DNA of 64,000 nucleotides from the NCBI GenBank assembly GCA_016214845.1, contig JACRMS010000005.1, positions 46,457 to 110,456 on the forward strand. The letters run 5' to 3'. Below, in pieces: positions 1-7,649 of the stretch. The position numbers and the translations under genes are program-made. Positions within the stretch are counted from its first letter, which is position 1. Each line of letters begins with the position of its first letter. The notes beneath the pieces are model-generated. The model was not told the DNA's origin and did not search any database. It worked only from the letters and a program-made list of their open reading frames with translations. This DNA comes from Nitrospirota bacterium. Its GTDB lineage: Bacteria > Nitrospirota > Thermodesulfovibrionia > UBA6902.

Positions 1-5
1 TTAAC

Positions 6-65
6 TGTCATGCTGAATTTATTTCAGCATCTTCTGTTTAGACCCTGAAACCAGTTCAGGGCGAC
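6..65. repeat. Dispersed intergenic repeat with two hairpins
   Basis: Two short perfect stems sit back to back: TGCTGAA (11-17) with TTCAGCA (23-29), and CCCTGAA (43-49) with TTCAGGG (55-61), bracketed by TGTCA at the left and GCGACA at the right. This is the style of short mobile or REP-like palindromic units; related GTCATTCC-type units occur at 26759, 28672 and 61968. No gene is seen in 1-124. Confidence 0.55.
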
Positions 66-124
66 AAAAGGACATAAAAATTATAAGTGATGGATTTATT
101 GAAAGGCAATAGGAGTATTTTTAT

Positions 125-238
125 TTAATGAGAATGTTTATGTTTTTTTTCATTTCGTTTAATTATGTAGTAGGCGATCAAAACAGCTACAATACCTCCG
201 CCAAATAGGATGATAGCACTTAAGGTCATGTTATCCAT
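125..238 (-). CDS. Small single-pass membrane protein (37 aa)
   Basis: This short frame starts at ATG 238, six bases after a strong AGGAGG ribosome site, and ends at TAA 125-127. The protein has one hydrophobic helix (about residues 6-25) followed by a basic, His-rich tail ending KKHKHSH. Its start codon lies inside the end of the upstream 2-TM gene (8-base ATGGATAA overlap), so the two are probably translationally coupled. The family is not recognised; membrane location is inferred from hydropathy only. The His-rich tail could bind a metal but nothing shows it. Confidence 0.6.
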   Translation of the reverse strand: MDNMTLSAIILFGGGIVAVLIAYYIIKRNEKKHKHSH

Positions 239-422
239 TGTCATCCTCCTTTATTTGCTCAAGTTTTTGAGCAATCCAAAATACCACTATCGTAAATAGA
301 CAGCCTCCCGACATGAAAAACAAGTTAATCCTTTCAGAGACAAACTGTCCTACTACCAATGCCGTAAATGCGTACTTCCCGATATCATAAAATGCCTTTG
401 CCAGGTTTTCGTATTTTTTCAT
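231..422 (-). CDS. Small two-TM membrane protein
   Basis: A 63-residue protein if started at ATG 422, which has a GGGGGG ribosome site just upstream; a TTG four codons earlier is less likely. Two hydrophobic stretches (about residues 18-29 and 34-51) with a KYAFTALVVGQF segment and a charged C-terminal tail. It overlaps the 37-residue downstream gene by 8 bases. It loosely resembles short DUF6722-type proteins in its N-terminal DIGKYAFTA segment, but I cannot confirm this. Function unknown; integral inner-membrane location is inferred. Confidence 0.6.
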   Translation of the reverse strand: MKKYENLAKAFYDIGKYAFTALVVGQFVSERINLFFMSGGCLFTIVVFWIAQKLEQIKEDDNG

Positions 423-483
423 ATGTCCCCCCAAAAGATTTCATGATTAAATGTTAGCAGAAACAATTAAAAACTTCAAAACA

Positions 484-516
484 AAAAAGGCGTCCCGAAC
501 ACCGGGACGCCTTTTT
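484..516 (-). terminator. Rho-independent terminator of the porin gene
   Basis: A perfect 9-bp stem, GGCGTCCCG (489-497) and CGGGACGCC (503-511), with a 5-base loop is flanked by A5 and T5 tracts. It lies 20 bases beyond the porin stop codon on the minus strand. Because both flanks carry A/T runs it could also stop transcription coming from the left. Confidence 0.9.
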
Positions 517-536
517 AAAATGCTTGTTAAAACAAG

Positions 537-1904
537 TTAGAACTTAAGGGTTACGCCGTGTCTGACTGAGTACGGGTTGTCAGATTTTTCGGTTGCGGAA
601 TCATATGCCTTACCGGCCATCAGATATCCTGCTTCTACGAAATAAACGAGGTTTGTATCAAGCTGATACTCTGCCTTTGCGTCAATTTCATATCCGAGCT
701 GCTTTGATTTGTCGGTATTTCCGTTTAAAGCCACTTCCTGCACTGCCCTGAGGAAGTAGAAGTCACCGGAAAGTTTCAAAGCTTCCATCGGCTTTGCGGT
801 AACGCCTGCATTGATATACATGGTATTGTTTAAACCACATGATTTGGTGCCATTTGCGCAAGTCCCGTTTTCACTTCCTGCGCCAGCTACTTTGTAGTCA
901 TAGATATAAGTGAAGTACTGCTGGTCGCTAAGCAAGGTATTGAAACCTTCGTCTTTGCCCTCATCGTCACCATTGTCTTTTACCTTGTTACCGCTTCCGT
1001 ATGCAAAATTGCCTCTTACAGATACTGGGCCAAGCGGGGCTTCAACGCCTACCAGCGCTGCAAAGCCTTGGTGTTTCATTGATGTGTTACCGAATCCATC
1101 ATCGGCGCTCTCAGTATCCTTGCCGGTCTGGACTTCGATGTCGCCTTTTACCTTTACGACCTTCAGGTCTGCATCAGCCCTTACACCGATGTTGAATAAT
1201 TTTGTGCCTTTATCAAATGTTGACTGGTCACGGCCGCGAAGATAGGTGATATCGCCGCTTACGTTGATTGCATTGATCGGCATTTCAAGCGCTACTACAT
1301 ACGCGTCTGTGTCATCTGCCTGTGTTTTGACTCCGTTAGTGTTTTCAGCAACCTTGATGTCGATCAATGATATTTCGCCTGCGCCTACGCTGGTCCAGAG
1401 AAGAAGCGCATCATCACCGAATTTTGTGTGGTCAAAAAAGATAGCGTTGCCGAGTGCGAGGAGCATGTGACCTACTTTTACACCTGCAGGCATTCCAAGG
1501 CCTTTGCCCTGTGTTGCAACATATGCCTGACGGATTGACATGGAGCCTCTCTTGTTATTAGTTGCGTTGCTGGAATCTGCCCATGTGTATGTGTCGTGTG
1601 AATTATCGCCTGATTCAAGCTCTACATATCCAAAGGTGTCAGGGGATACCTGCGCCTTAAGGTTCAGTCTGACCCTCTGGTCATAATTCTGAGAGGTGTC
1701 TGGTCTGTCATTGTCAAAATCTGAAGTGTTCTTTTTTACTTCACCCCTGATCCTCAGTTCTCCGCCGAGGGTAAGCTGTGCCTTAGCTGCCTTTACTACT
1801 GAAGGGGTATATTCTGTTGCTGTTACCTGATGCAGTGCGAATGATGTGGCTGCGAATGCAAGCACGACCATCACACTTAATGCTAATACTAAATACTTTT
1901 TCAT
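537..1904 (-). CDS. Outer-membrane beta-barrel porin
   Basis: A 455-residue protein with a classical signal peptide (residues 1-23, cut after SFA) and a C-terminal phenylalanine (...VTLKF), the usual mark of an outer-membrane barrel recognised by the Bam machinery. The body alternates short amphipathic strands (for example KLSGDFYFLRAV and NTLVYF-like segments) with Asp/Asn/Gly-rich loops. Two cysteines in one long loop (GTCANGTKSCG) could form a disulfide. A consensus AAGGAGG ribosome site lies five bases from the ATG and a strong terminator follows. It stands alone, with a long leader. The substrate cannot be read from the sequence. Confidence 0.85.
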   Translation of the reverse strand: MKKYLVLALSVMVVLAFAATSFALHQVTATEYTPSVVKAAKAQLTLGGELRIRGEVKKNTSDFDNDRPDTSQNYDQRVRLNLKAQVSPDTFGYVELESGDNSHDTYTWADSSNATNNKRGSMSIRQAYVATQGKGLGMPAGVKVGHMLLALGNAIFFDHTKFGDDALLLWTSVGAGEISLIDIKVAENTNGVKTQADDTDAYVVALEMPINAINVSGDITYLRGRDQSTFDKGTKLFNIGVRADADLKVVKVKGDIEVQTGKDTESADDGFGNTSMKHQGFAALVGVEAPLGPVSVRGNFAYGSGNKVKDNGDDEGKDEGFNTLLSDQQYFTYIYDYKVAGAGSENGTCANGTKSCGLNNTMYINAGVTAKPMEALKLSGDFYFLRAVQEVALNGNTDKSKQLGYEIDAKAEYQLDTNLVYFVEAGYLMAGKAYDSATEKSDNPYSVRHGVTLKF

Positions 1905-1965
1905 TCATTCCTCCTTTTAAGGTTTTTTGAGTTGTTGCCAACCCGGTTTAATTTCTATGTTGAAA

Positions 1966-2375
1966 TCCCATCCCGGCCTTCCGGGATGACAGATGCTTGT
2001 TGTCTCTTCCTACCACCCCCTTTTAGGTAATAAAACTTTTTGCTGTCTTTTAATTAAAATCACCTTGTCTTTCAAATTGAGAAAATTTATATCACTGGTA
2101 AAAAATTGTCAAGTAGTTTTACTGCTTTCTTAAATGACAAAGAACAATACTTACTTCAACGTTATTAAATAGCAAATCCCAAGCCAGCCTTTCAAATTCA
2201 TGAATTAAGAATTAGGAATTAGGAATTAGGAATTAAAAAACAAGAGGTTGCAACATTGAATTCGTAATTCTTAATTCGTAATTCATTATTGATGATTGTG
2301 GTGTTAGTGATATGTGTTGATGCAAAAAGAACACGCTAAATCTGGAATAAACACAGAGGCACGGAGACACGGAGT
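1966..2375. repeat. Gene-free stretch with three repeat types
   Basis: The 471 bases upstream of the porin hold no convincing gene. They contain a short CATCCCGG...CCGGGATG hairpin with a GTCATTCC-type edge (about 1967-1990), a block of TTAGGAA direct repeats (2207-2236) facing an inverted copy (TTCGTAATTC, about 2259-2287), and a GGCACGGAGACACGGAG unit (2350-2372) that recurs inverted at the start of the next gene (2752-2776). Confidence 0.6.
2086..2112 (-). promoter_or_regulatory. Candidate sigma70 promoter for the porin gene
   Basis: Reading the minus strand, TTGACA (2107-2112) is followed after 15 bases by TATAAA (2086-2091). The short spacer lowers confidence, but both hexamers are near consensus. 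Transcription would start near 2079, giving a leader of about 175 bases that includes a CCCGG/CCGGG hairpin around 1970-1985. Confidence 0.4.
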
Positions 2376-2786
2376 TTATAAGACGAGTCTTTTGATACCA
2401 TTTTTCAATACATCGGTGTAAAAATTTATAATTAAACCAACTTTAATTTTTGAGAGTCTCAAGTATGTCAGTAGTTGCGCCTCGTGTACAGTTGAAATCT
2501 TGTCCACGCACTTCAACTCTACAACTACCTTGTTTTCCACAATCATATCCATGCGATAACCGCAGTCAAGTTTTATCCCTTTATATTCAACCGGCAACGG
2601 CTTTTGTCTCTCAAAGGAAATGCCCTTTAAATGCAATTCGTGGCAAAAACATTCTTCATATGCCGATTCCAATAATCCCGGTCCTAAATTGCGATGGACT
2701 TCAATAGCAGATGCAATAATCCCGTCAGTCAGTTCTTCATTGTACAAAACCTCCGTGCCTCTGTGTCTCTGTGTTTTATATTCCAT
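2376..2786 (-). CDS. GxxExxY family protein
   Basis: A 136-residue protein carrying the name-giving motif GLLESAY (about residues 37-43) and the following PD-(D/E)xK-like core (GYRMDMIVENKVVVELK), in which Asp, Glu and Lys are placed as in small nuclease-fold proteins. The family is widespread and functionally uncharacterised. The first dozen residues (MEYKTQRHRGTE) are encoded by a dispersed repeat, so the ancestral start may be further in. It begins directly after the stop of the NusG-like gene on the same strand (no gap), suggesting cotranscription, although the proteins are not known to be functionally linked. Confidence 0.8.
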   Translation of the reverse strand: MEYKTQRHRGTEVLYNEELTDGIIASAIEVHRNLGPGLLESAYEECFCHELHLKGISFERQKPLPVEYKGIKLDCGYRMDMIVENKVVVELKCVDKISTVHEAQLLTYLRLSKIKVGLIINFYTDVLKNGIKRLVL

Positions 2787-3314
2787 TTATATTTTCTCTA
2801 CATCAGATGCGTTAATCGTCAGGGCCACGCCCTGGCGTAACACATCTACTGAGAGGACGAGGATGTGCTTGTCGATCTTTTCAACGAGGATACCTTCCAC
2901 CCCGCTTAGGGGTCCCTTCATGATTCTGACTTTTTGTCCTTCAATAAGATACGGATATGGGTCGAGGGCCTCCTTGTTTTCGATCAGTTTTTGCAGGGCT
3001 GAAATCTGGTCATCCGGGATGGGGTCCGGTTCTCCCGGTATTGTGCAGAGCATCCTGGAAACACCTTTAACCCTCAGGACACTCAATAAACCCTGCGAGC
3101 TTTTGGATATGTGAACAAAGAGATACCCGGGGAACAACGGAAACGCGATCAATTTCTTCCGGTCTTTCCACTTCCTTACCTTTTCCACGGTTGGAAGAAA
3201 GGCCTCCACTCCCTTAAGTTTCAGTCTGTCATACACCTGAAATTCATGCCGTGATCTTGTATGAACGGCATACCATTTTTGATTTAACGGCTCCGGTGAT
3301 TCCATATCAGGCAT
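2787..3314 (-). CDS. NusG-paralogue transcription antiterminator (RfaH/UpxY type)
   Basis: 175 residues: an N-terminal NGN domain (about 12-110, with WYAVHTRSRHE and FPGYLFVHI, both typical) and a C-terminal KOW-like domain (about 125-172). Such NusG paralogues bind elongating RNA polymerase and help it through long, poorly transcribed operons, most often exopolysaccharide and LPS operons. Here it lies 15 kb from a 42-kb polysaccharide locus that would be an obvious client; that link is inferred. ATG 3314 overlaps the end of a 50-residue gene by 8 bases (ATGCCTGA) and has no ribosome site of its own, so translation is probably coupled. Confidence 0.85.
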   Translation of the reverse strand: MPDMESPEPLNQKWYAVHTRSRHEFQVYDRLKLKGVEAFLPTVEKVRKWKDRKKLIAFPLFPGYLFVHISKSSQGLLSVLRVKGVSRMLCTIPGEPDPIPDDQISALQKLIENKEALDPYPYLIEGQKVRIMKGPLSGVEGILVEKIDKHILVLSVDVLRQGVALTINASDVEKI

Positions 3315-3459
3315 TTGCCTGTGGTGTTTGCGCTGCTTCTTCGCCTTTCTCTTTAAAAATCTCCGTGATGCTCGTGACTTTTATCCCGGCTGCCTGAAGC
3401 GCTTTTTGTATGTCCACTGCCTTTGCATCCTGAACTTTTAACATATAATTGATGTCCAT
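3307..3459 (-). CDS. Short protein coupled to the NusG paralogue (50 aa)
   Basis: Starts at ATG 3459 with a good GGGAGG ribosome site six bases upstream and ends inside the start of the NusG-like gene. The sequence (MDINYMLKVQDAKAVDIQKA...) has an alternating pattern: a beta strand (YMLKVQD), an amphipathic helix (AVDIQKALQAAG) and a second strand (IKVTSITEIF), followed by a Glu/Ala/Gln-rich tail. No family is recognised. The overlap and shared operon argue for a role with, or control of, the antiterminator. Confidence 0.6.
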   Translation of the reverse strand: MDINYMLKVQDAKAVDIQKALQAAGIKVTSITEIFKEKGEEAAQTPQANA

Positions 3460-3489
3460 AATTCCTCCCTTTAAAAAAACATAGTTTTT

Positions 3490-3569
3490 TATCCACAGAT
3501 TTCGCAGATTGCACAGATTAAAGAAATTTACTTTGAAAATCTGCGTACATCTGAGTAATCTGTGGATAA
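3490..3569. repeat. Inverted dispersed repeat (ATCCACAGATT family)
   Basis: TTATCCACAGATT (3490-3502) is perfectly inverted at AATCTGTGGATAA (3557-3569), with further ATCTG units between them. A second member of the family lies at 15026-15099. The unit fills the gap between the YibQ-like gene and the 50-residue gene. Confidence 0.75.
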
Positions 3570-3620
3570 TTTAGTATTATTTTTTCTCCGTGTCTCTCTG
3601 CGGATTTAATTATAATCAAA

Positions 3621-4442
3621 TCACTTCGATTCGGCAACCAATTCCGATATCGGCACTATCGTGACTTCATCATTCTTCTTCAGCATCCTCTGCAAAAAAT
3701 CTATTGTATTTTTTCTCGGATGGGCAAGAAGGACCGCGTGGCCTTTTTTGCCGGCGATCTTTACCAGTCTCTTCCACTGCGTCTCGATCTCGGCCGGGTC
3801 GTCCTTGTCATCAAGAAACGCGTCCCGGATCAATGCCTTCACCCCCTGCATTTGCGCGAGATGAAATCCCGCAGATTTTGAAGAGGTCAGGCTGTCAAGA
3901 AAAAAAAGCCTCTTCTTTTTTAATTCCGAAAGCAGCGCCTTCATGGCGCGTTCATCCTGCGTAAATGCGGAGCCCATGTGATTACTGGCCCCCAGCGCAT
4001 ACGGAACTGAGCGGATATCATTATCAAGGGTTTCGGCAATTTCAGCATCAGTCATCCATGTGTATAGACCGCCTTTGCCGAGATCATGCGGCGGCGCCGC
4101 CTCCATGGGAATGTGGACTATGATATCGTGTTTGAGTCTGTGCCCTTCTTCAGCAGTCCACGCGGAATAAGGCTGCTGCGGCAAGATGGATAATGTCAGG
4201 GGGGCCTTTATATTAAGGACCGCAGCGGCCGCGTTTTTATTCGGCCCAAGGTCGTCTATCACGATTGCCACCCTCGGCTTTGATGGTTTCGGCAAGACCA
4301 GTTCGGATTTCTTCCCGGGTTTTATGTGAGGGAGGCCCCTGGGAATTTTTTCTTTCGCGAATTCTTCATAGAGGAAAAATATGCCTGCAATTATAAGGCA
4401 CAGTATGAATATGATATGGTGTTTTGTTTTACTTTTTTTCAT
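3621..4442 (-). CDS. Divergent polysaccharide deacetylase family protein (YibQ-like)
   Basis: 273 residues with one N-terminal membrane anchor (about 7-25) and a periplasmic domain with the family's signature order: VAIVIDDLG (about 58-66), HIPMEA, GASNHMGSAFT, FFLDSLTSS and LLAHPR. The fold is that of NodB-type carbohydrate esterases, with the DD, HxxxE-like and NHMGS motifs in place of the classical metal triad. Its substrate is not established; an envelope role is likely. It is followed on the same strand, after a repeat, by the antiterminator genes; lolA and ftsK lie just upstream, so a five-gene transcription unit is possible. Confidence 0.85.
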   Translation of the reverse strand: MKKSKTKHHIIFILCLIIAGIFFLYEEFAKEKIPRGLPHIKPGKKSELVLPKPSKPRVAIVIDDLGPNKNAAAAVLNIKAPLTLSILPQQPYSAWTAEEGHRLKHDIIVHIPMEAAPPHDLGKGGLYTWMTDAEIAETLDNDIRSVPYALGASNHMGSAFTQDERAMKALLSELKKKRLFFLDSLTSSKSAGFHLAQMQGVKALIRDAFLDDKDDPAEIETQWKRLVKIAGKKGHAVLLAHPRKNTIDFLQRMLKKNDEVTIVPISELVAESK

Positions 4443-4492
4443 TTCCTCTTTTGCTTATGAACTTCCACTCTTCAGCGCTTCCGCGCTATTCT

Positions 4493-5203
4493 TCACTGGC
4501 TCATATCATACACCTCAACTCCCTGAGGCGGGGTAAACATAAAAAGCGCGTCGTCAAGCTTCGTATTGGTTCGGACTTCTTTAAGCTCGATGGTAATGAT
4601 ATTCCCGTACGTATCAAACACCTTCAGCGTTTTTATCGGAAAATTTTTTGAGTCGGGTTTAAGATGTATCTCCTTTATGAATCCGATCCGGTGTTTCGGG
4701 ACCAGGTCAAGCATGTCTTTTTCCATGGGCCTGGCGTCAAAGTCGGCGCTGAGGTTTTCAATGCTGTTCAATAAAGCTATCGGTACCTGGCTGTAAGCCT
4801 CTTTGCTGAATTTTGTTTTGATCGCCTGCTTCTGGGCTTTTTTGTAAATCCACGTCTCCGTCCCGCTTATGATGACCTTTTCATCGCGGGGCGTTTTATA
4901 TTCCCACATCAGTTGAGATGGTTTTTTTATAAAAAAAGTGCCGCTGTATGTCTCGGTCCTCTCAAGATCTTTGAGATAACTTGTCTGGGAAAAGCTCCCT
5001 TTGACATCACGGATCTCCGCAAACCTCTTCTGCATTCCCTGGACAATCTCATCGGCAGTCGCCGCGTGAACCACAGTGACGAGTGACGAGTAACAAGTGA
5101 CAAGCAAAAAGACTGTGACGAATAACAAGTGACGGGTGACGAGGTTTTTGTCTGACTTCTGACTTCTGACTTCTGTCTTCTGATTCTTCACTTCTTCCTC
5201 CAT
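4493..5203 (-). CDS. lolA: Outer-membrane lipoprotein carrier LolA
   Basis: 236 residues. The mature part begins near ATADEIVQGMQKRFAEI and shows the LolA pattern: RDVKGSFSQTSYL, TYSGTFFIKKPSQLMWEYKTP and a following open beta-barrel. LolA ferries lipoproteins across the periplasm to the outer membrane. The N-terminus is odd: some 48 residues precede the mature domain, and both the charged start (EVRSQKS) and the hydrophobic core (VTRHLLFVTVFLLVTCYSSLVTV) are encoded by short direct repeats of intergenic type. The start overlaps the ftsK stop by 16 bases, so coupling with ftsK is likely. Confidence 0.85.
   Translation of the reverse strand: MEEEVKNQKTEVRSQKSDKNLVTRHLLFVTVFLLVTCYSSLVTVVHAATADEIVQGMQKRFAEIRDVKGSFSQTSYLKDLERTETYSGTFFIKKPSQLMWEYKTPRDEKVIISGTETWIYKKAQKQAIKTKFSKEAYSQVPIALLNSIENLSADFDARPMEKDMLDLVPKHRIGFIKEIHLKPDSKNFPIKTLKVFDTYGNIITIELKEVRTNTKLDDALFMFTPPQGVEVYDMSQ
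5050..5195 (-). repeat. Dispersed repeats inside the LolA signal-peptide region
   Basis: On the minus strand, repeated AGTCAGA(A) units (about 5143-5176) and then repeated CGTCAC / TTGTTA / CTTGTCAC units (about 5070-5140) encode the N-terminus and hydrophobic core of LolA. The same AGTCAGA unit occurs inside another gene at 60180. Confidence 0.7.
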
Positions 5204-7374
5204 AAAATCTCTCTTGGTTTTCCTGCCTCGCCGGGAGGCCCTACTACGCCTTCCTCTTCTAACATTTCCATGATCCGGGCGGCCCTGTTGTACCCTATCT
5301 TCATCCTGCGCTGGATGTATGATATCGATGCCTGTCCGGTGGAGAGCACTATGTCTCTTGCCTGAAGATAGAGATCATCTTTATCATCATCAAGCCTTGC
5401 CGACTCTTCCTGCGAGCCAATGGAGATGTCCTCAAACAATGTGTAATCGGGCCCGCCCTGCGCCCTGATAAAATCCACGACGTCCCTTATCTCATCTTCA
5501 CTCACATAAGCGCCGTGGATCCTCTTTATCTTCTTTCCGGGGCTGACAAAGAGCATGTCGCCCTTGCCTAACAGTTGGTCTGCCCCGTACGTGTCGAGGA
5601 TGATGCGCGAGTCTAATTTTGATGAAACCTGAAATGAGATCCTTGACGGGAAGTTCGCCTTGATTATTCCGGTGATGACATCAACGGACGGCCTCTGTGT
5701 TGCAAGGATGAGATGTATGCCTGCGGCGCGCGCCATCTGGGCAAGCCGCGCAATGGAATCCTCGACCTCGTGCCCTGATGCGAACATGAGGTCGGCAAGT
5801 TCGTCTATGAATATTACGATATACGGAAGCGGCTCCCTGCTTATTGAATCTTCCGCAGCCTTATGATAAGTACGTGAGGCAACCTTGCTGTTGTATGCCT
5901 CAATGTTCCTTGCGCCGCTCTCCGCAAGAAGCCGGTAGCGCCGCTCCATTTCAAATACCAGAAGCTTAAGCGCATTTGTGGCCTCTTTCGGCAAAGTGAT
6001 GACGGGCATGAGGAGGTGCGGGATCTCAGAGTACGCGGAAAGCTCAAGCATCTTCGGGTCAATCATGAGCATCTTAAGCTCTTTGGGACTTGCCCTGAAC
6101 AAAAGGCTGAGCACGATGCTGTTCATCCCGACGCTTTTGCCGGAACCCGTGGCCCCCGCGATCAGGAGATGCGGCATCTTGCTCAGATCTGCTGAGACCG
6201 GAGTCCCGAAGATATCTTTTCCCAGAGCGATAGTCAATTTTGAGGGGCTTTTCTTAGACGAGTCAGAGACGATAAGGTCTTTCAGGAAAACATCATCCCT
6301 CTCCTGGTTCGGCACTTCGATCCCAAGCGTTGACCTGCCGTGGATTGGAGAAATGCGGATACTGTGTGCCTTCATCGCCATCGCGAGGTCGTCCGCAAGA
6401 GACATTATTTTGTTGATCTTAATGCCCGGCGCAGGCTCAAATTCAAACATCGTCACAACAGGGCCGGGCGATACATAAGTGACCTTCCCTTCAATCGAAT
6501 AGTCCTGGAGTTTTTTCTCAAGCAGTTCGGATTGCTGAAGGAGCTCCTCTTTTGTCGGGCGGGATTTGGAAGGCGGAGGGTCTTTTAAGAGATCAACGCC
6601 GGGGAGCGTGTAATCGCCGCTGATCTTTTCAGCCTGTTTTGAAATTGATTTCTTCGACGGTCTCGCTCCTTCATCAGGCGCGATAAGCGGAAGCTCTTCC
6701 TGAATTTCAGGTATCTCAGGCATCTCCATTACCGCGGGCTCTTCAGCTATTTCTGGCTGAGTCGGCATCACCGGTACGGCTGCCTCCTCTTTTATCTGAG
6801 GATGTTCTTTTTCTTCTTCCCTTTTGGCCTTCATGGCTGAGATTGTCTGCGCCCCGAAGATCACCTTGCTTTTCGCTTTCCTTGCCAGGTCCGCAACTGA
6901 GAACTGGATGATGTACATCAGGCAGACAAGCGTCAGCGTTGCAAAGAGAAGTAAAGAGCCGAGTGACGAAATTATTCTGTTGGTAAATTCCGTAGCCAGT
7001 ATCCCCACTGCGCCGCCTGAATGGCTGCCGAGGAAAAGAGTGAGCAGTGAAGAAGCGGAGATCATCAAAGCAATAAATGTAACGATTATCAGAACAGACC
7101 TCTGATTCACTGCCCAGCCGAAGACTTTCCGTACGCCAAACAGTATCAAAATTGCCGGGATGATATAGGAGGAAAGGCCGATCACCTGAAGCAGCATCTC
7201 CGAGAGATTCGCGCCGAATCTGCCGAGGAGGTTTTTTAATTCACTTGTGTTATGGGTAAAAAACGATTGGTCCCACTGGTTGTGGCTTATGAGGCTGATG
7301 ACGACAACGAGACCTGCGGCAATGGCGAGAACGCCGATAATCTCATCTTTTATCCTGCTGCCTTTCTCTTCCAT
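5188..7374 (-). CDS. ftsK: DNA translocase FtsK/SpoIIIE
   Basis: 728 residues. Four to five N-terminal membrane helices (about 10-160) anchor it at the septum; an acidic Pro/Glu-rich linker (about 180-250) follows; then the alpha domain and the RecA-like motor with Walker A GATGSGKS (about 407-414) and Walker B VIFIDELADLM. The C-terminal gamma winged helix (about 660-725), which reads KOPS/SRS-type polarity sequences, is intact. It pumps chromosome ends through the division septum and activates dimer resolution. The length is SpoIIIE-like, with a linker much shorter than E. coli FtsK. Confidence 0.95.
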   Translation of the reverse strand: MEEKGSRIKDEIIGVLAIAAGLVVVISLISHNQWDQSFFTHNTSELKNLLGRFGANLSEMLLQVIGLSSYIIPAILILFGVRKVFGWAVNQRSVLIIVTFIALMISASSLLTLFLGSHSGGAVGILATEFTNRIISSLGSLLLFATLTLVCLMYIIQFSVADLARKAKSKVIFGAQTISAMKAKREEEKEHPQIKEEAAVPVMPTQPEIAEEPAVMEMPEIPEIQEELPLIAPDEGARPSKKSISKQAEKISGDYTLPGVDLLKDPPPSKSRPTKEELLQQSELLEKKLQDYSIEGKVTYVSPGPVVTMFEFEPAPGIKINKIMSLADDLAMAMKAHSIRISPIHGRSTLGIEVPNQERDDVFLKDLIVSDSSKKSPSKLTIALGKDIFGTPVSADLSKMPHLLIAGATGSGKSVGMNSIVLSLLFRASPKELKMLMIDPKMLELSAYSEIPHLLMPVITLPKEATNALKLLVFEMERRYRLLAESGARNIEAYNSKVASRTYHKAAEDSISREPLPYIVIFIDELADLMFASGHEVEDSIARLAQMARAAGIHLILATQRPSVDVITGIIKANFPSRISFQVSSKLDSRIILDTYGADQLLGKGDMLFVSPGKKIKRIHGAYVSEDEIRDVVDFIRAQGGPDYTLFEDISIGSQEESARLDDDKDDLYLQARDIVLSTGQASISYIQRRMKIGYNRAARIMEMLEEEGVVGPPGEAGKPREILWRKK

Positions 7375-7454
7375 GTTGATTGTGATTTTAACATTTTATC
7401 GGCTATTGGAGACAATAAAAAATAAAAGACAAATTTGAGCTTATGAAGAAGTCT

Positions 7455-7649
7455 TCAGGCAGACATGACGTATTGTTCAATGGAGTTAACTTTTTTGATG
7501 AGTTCCTTAATATTTTTGCTGGTCCTAATTGCATTTTTCAGCTCCTCCAATTGATACTCAATATCCAGTTTAACCCGTTCTTCCAGATATGACTGCCTGA
7601 ATTCTTTATCAGCAATCTGTTTCTTGAAATATTTTCTTGCAATATTCAT
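7455..7649 (-). CDS. Short HigA-like antitoxin, apparently lacking its HTH
   Basis: 64 residues. The first half (KKQIADKEFRQSYLEERVKLDIEYQL) matches the N-terminal segment found in HigA-type antitoxins just before their helix-turn-helix. The second half (IRTSKNIKELIKKVNSIEQYVMSA) does not look like a complete HTH. It overlaps the toxin stop by four bases (ATGA), the toxin coming first, the order usual for HigBA. It may still neutralise the toxin but repress poorly. Confidence 0.65.
   Translation of the reverse strand: MNIARKYFKKQIADKEFRQSYLEERVKLDIEYQLEELKNAIRTSKNIKELIKKVNSIEQYVMSA

Noticed and set aside
910..1245. Plus-strand open frames of 60-110 codons inside the porin gene
   Set aside because: They are antisense shadows with Pro/Ser/Leu-rich composition and no ribosome site; the porin frame has signal peptide and terminal Phe.
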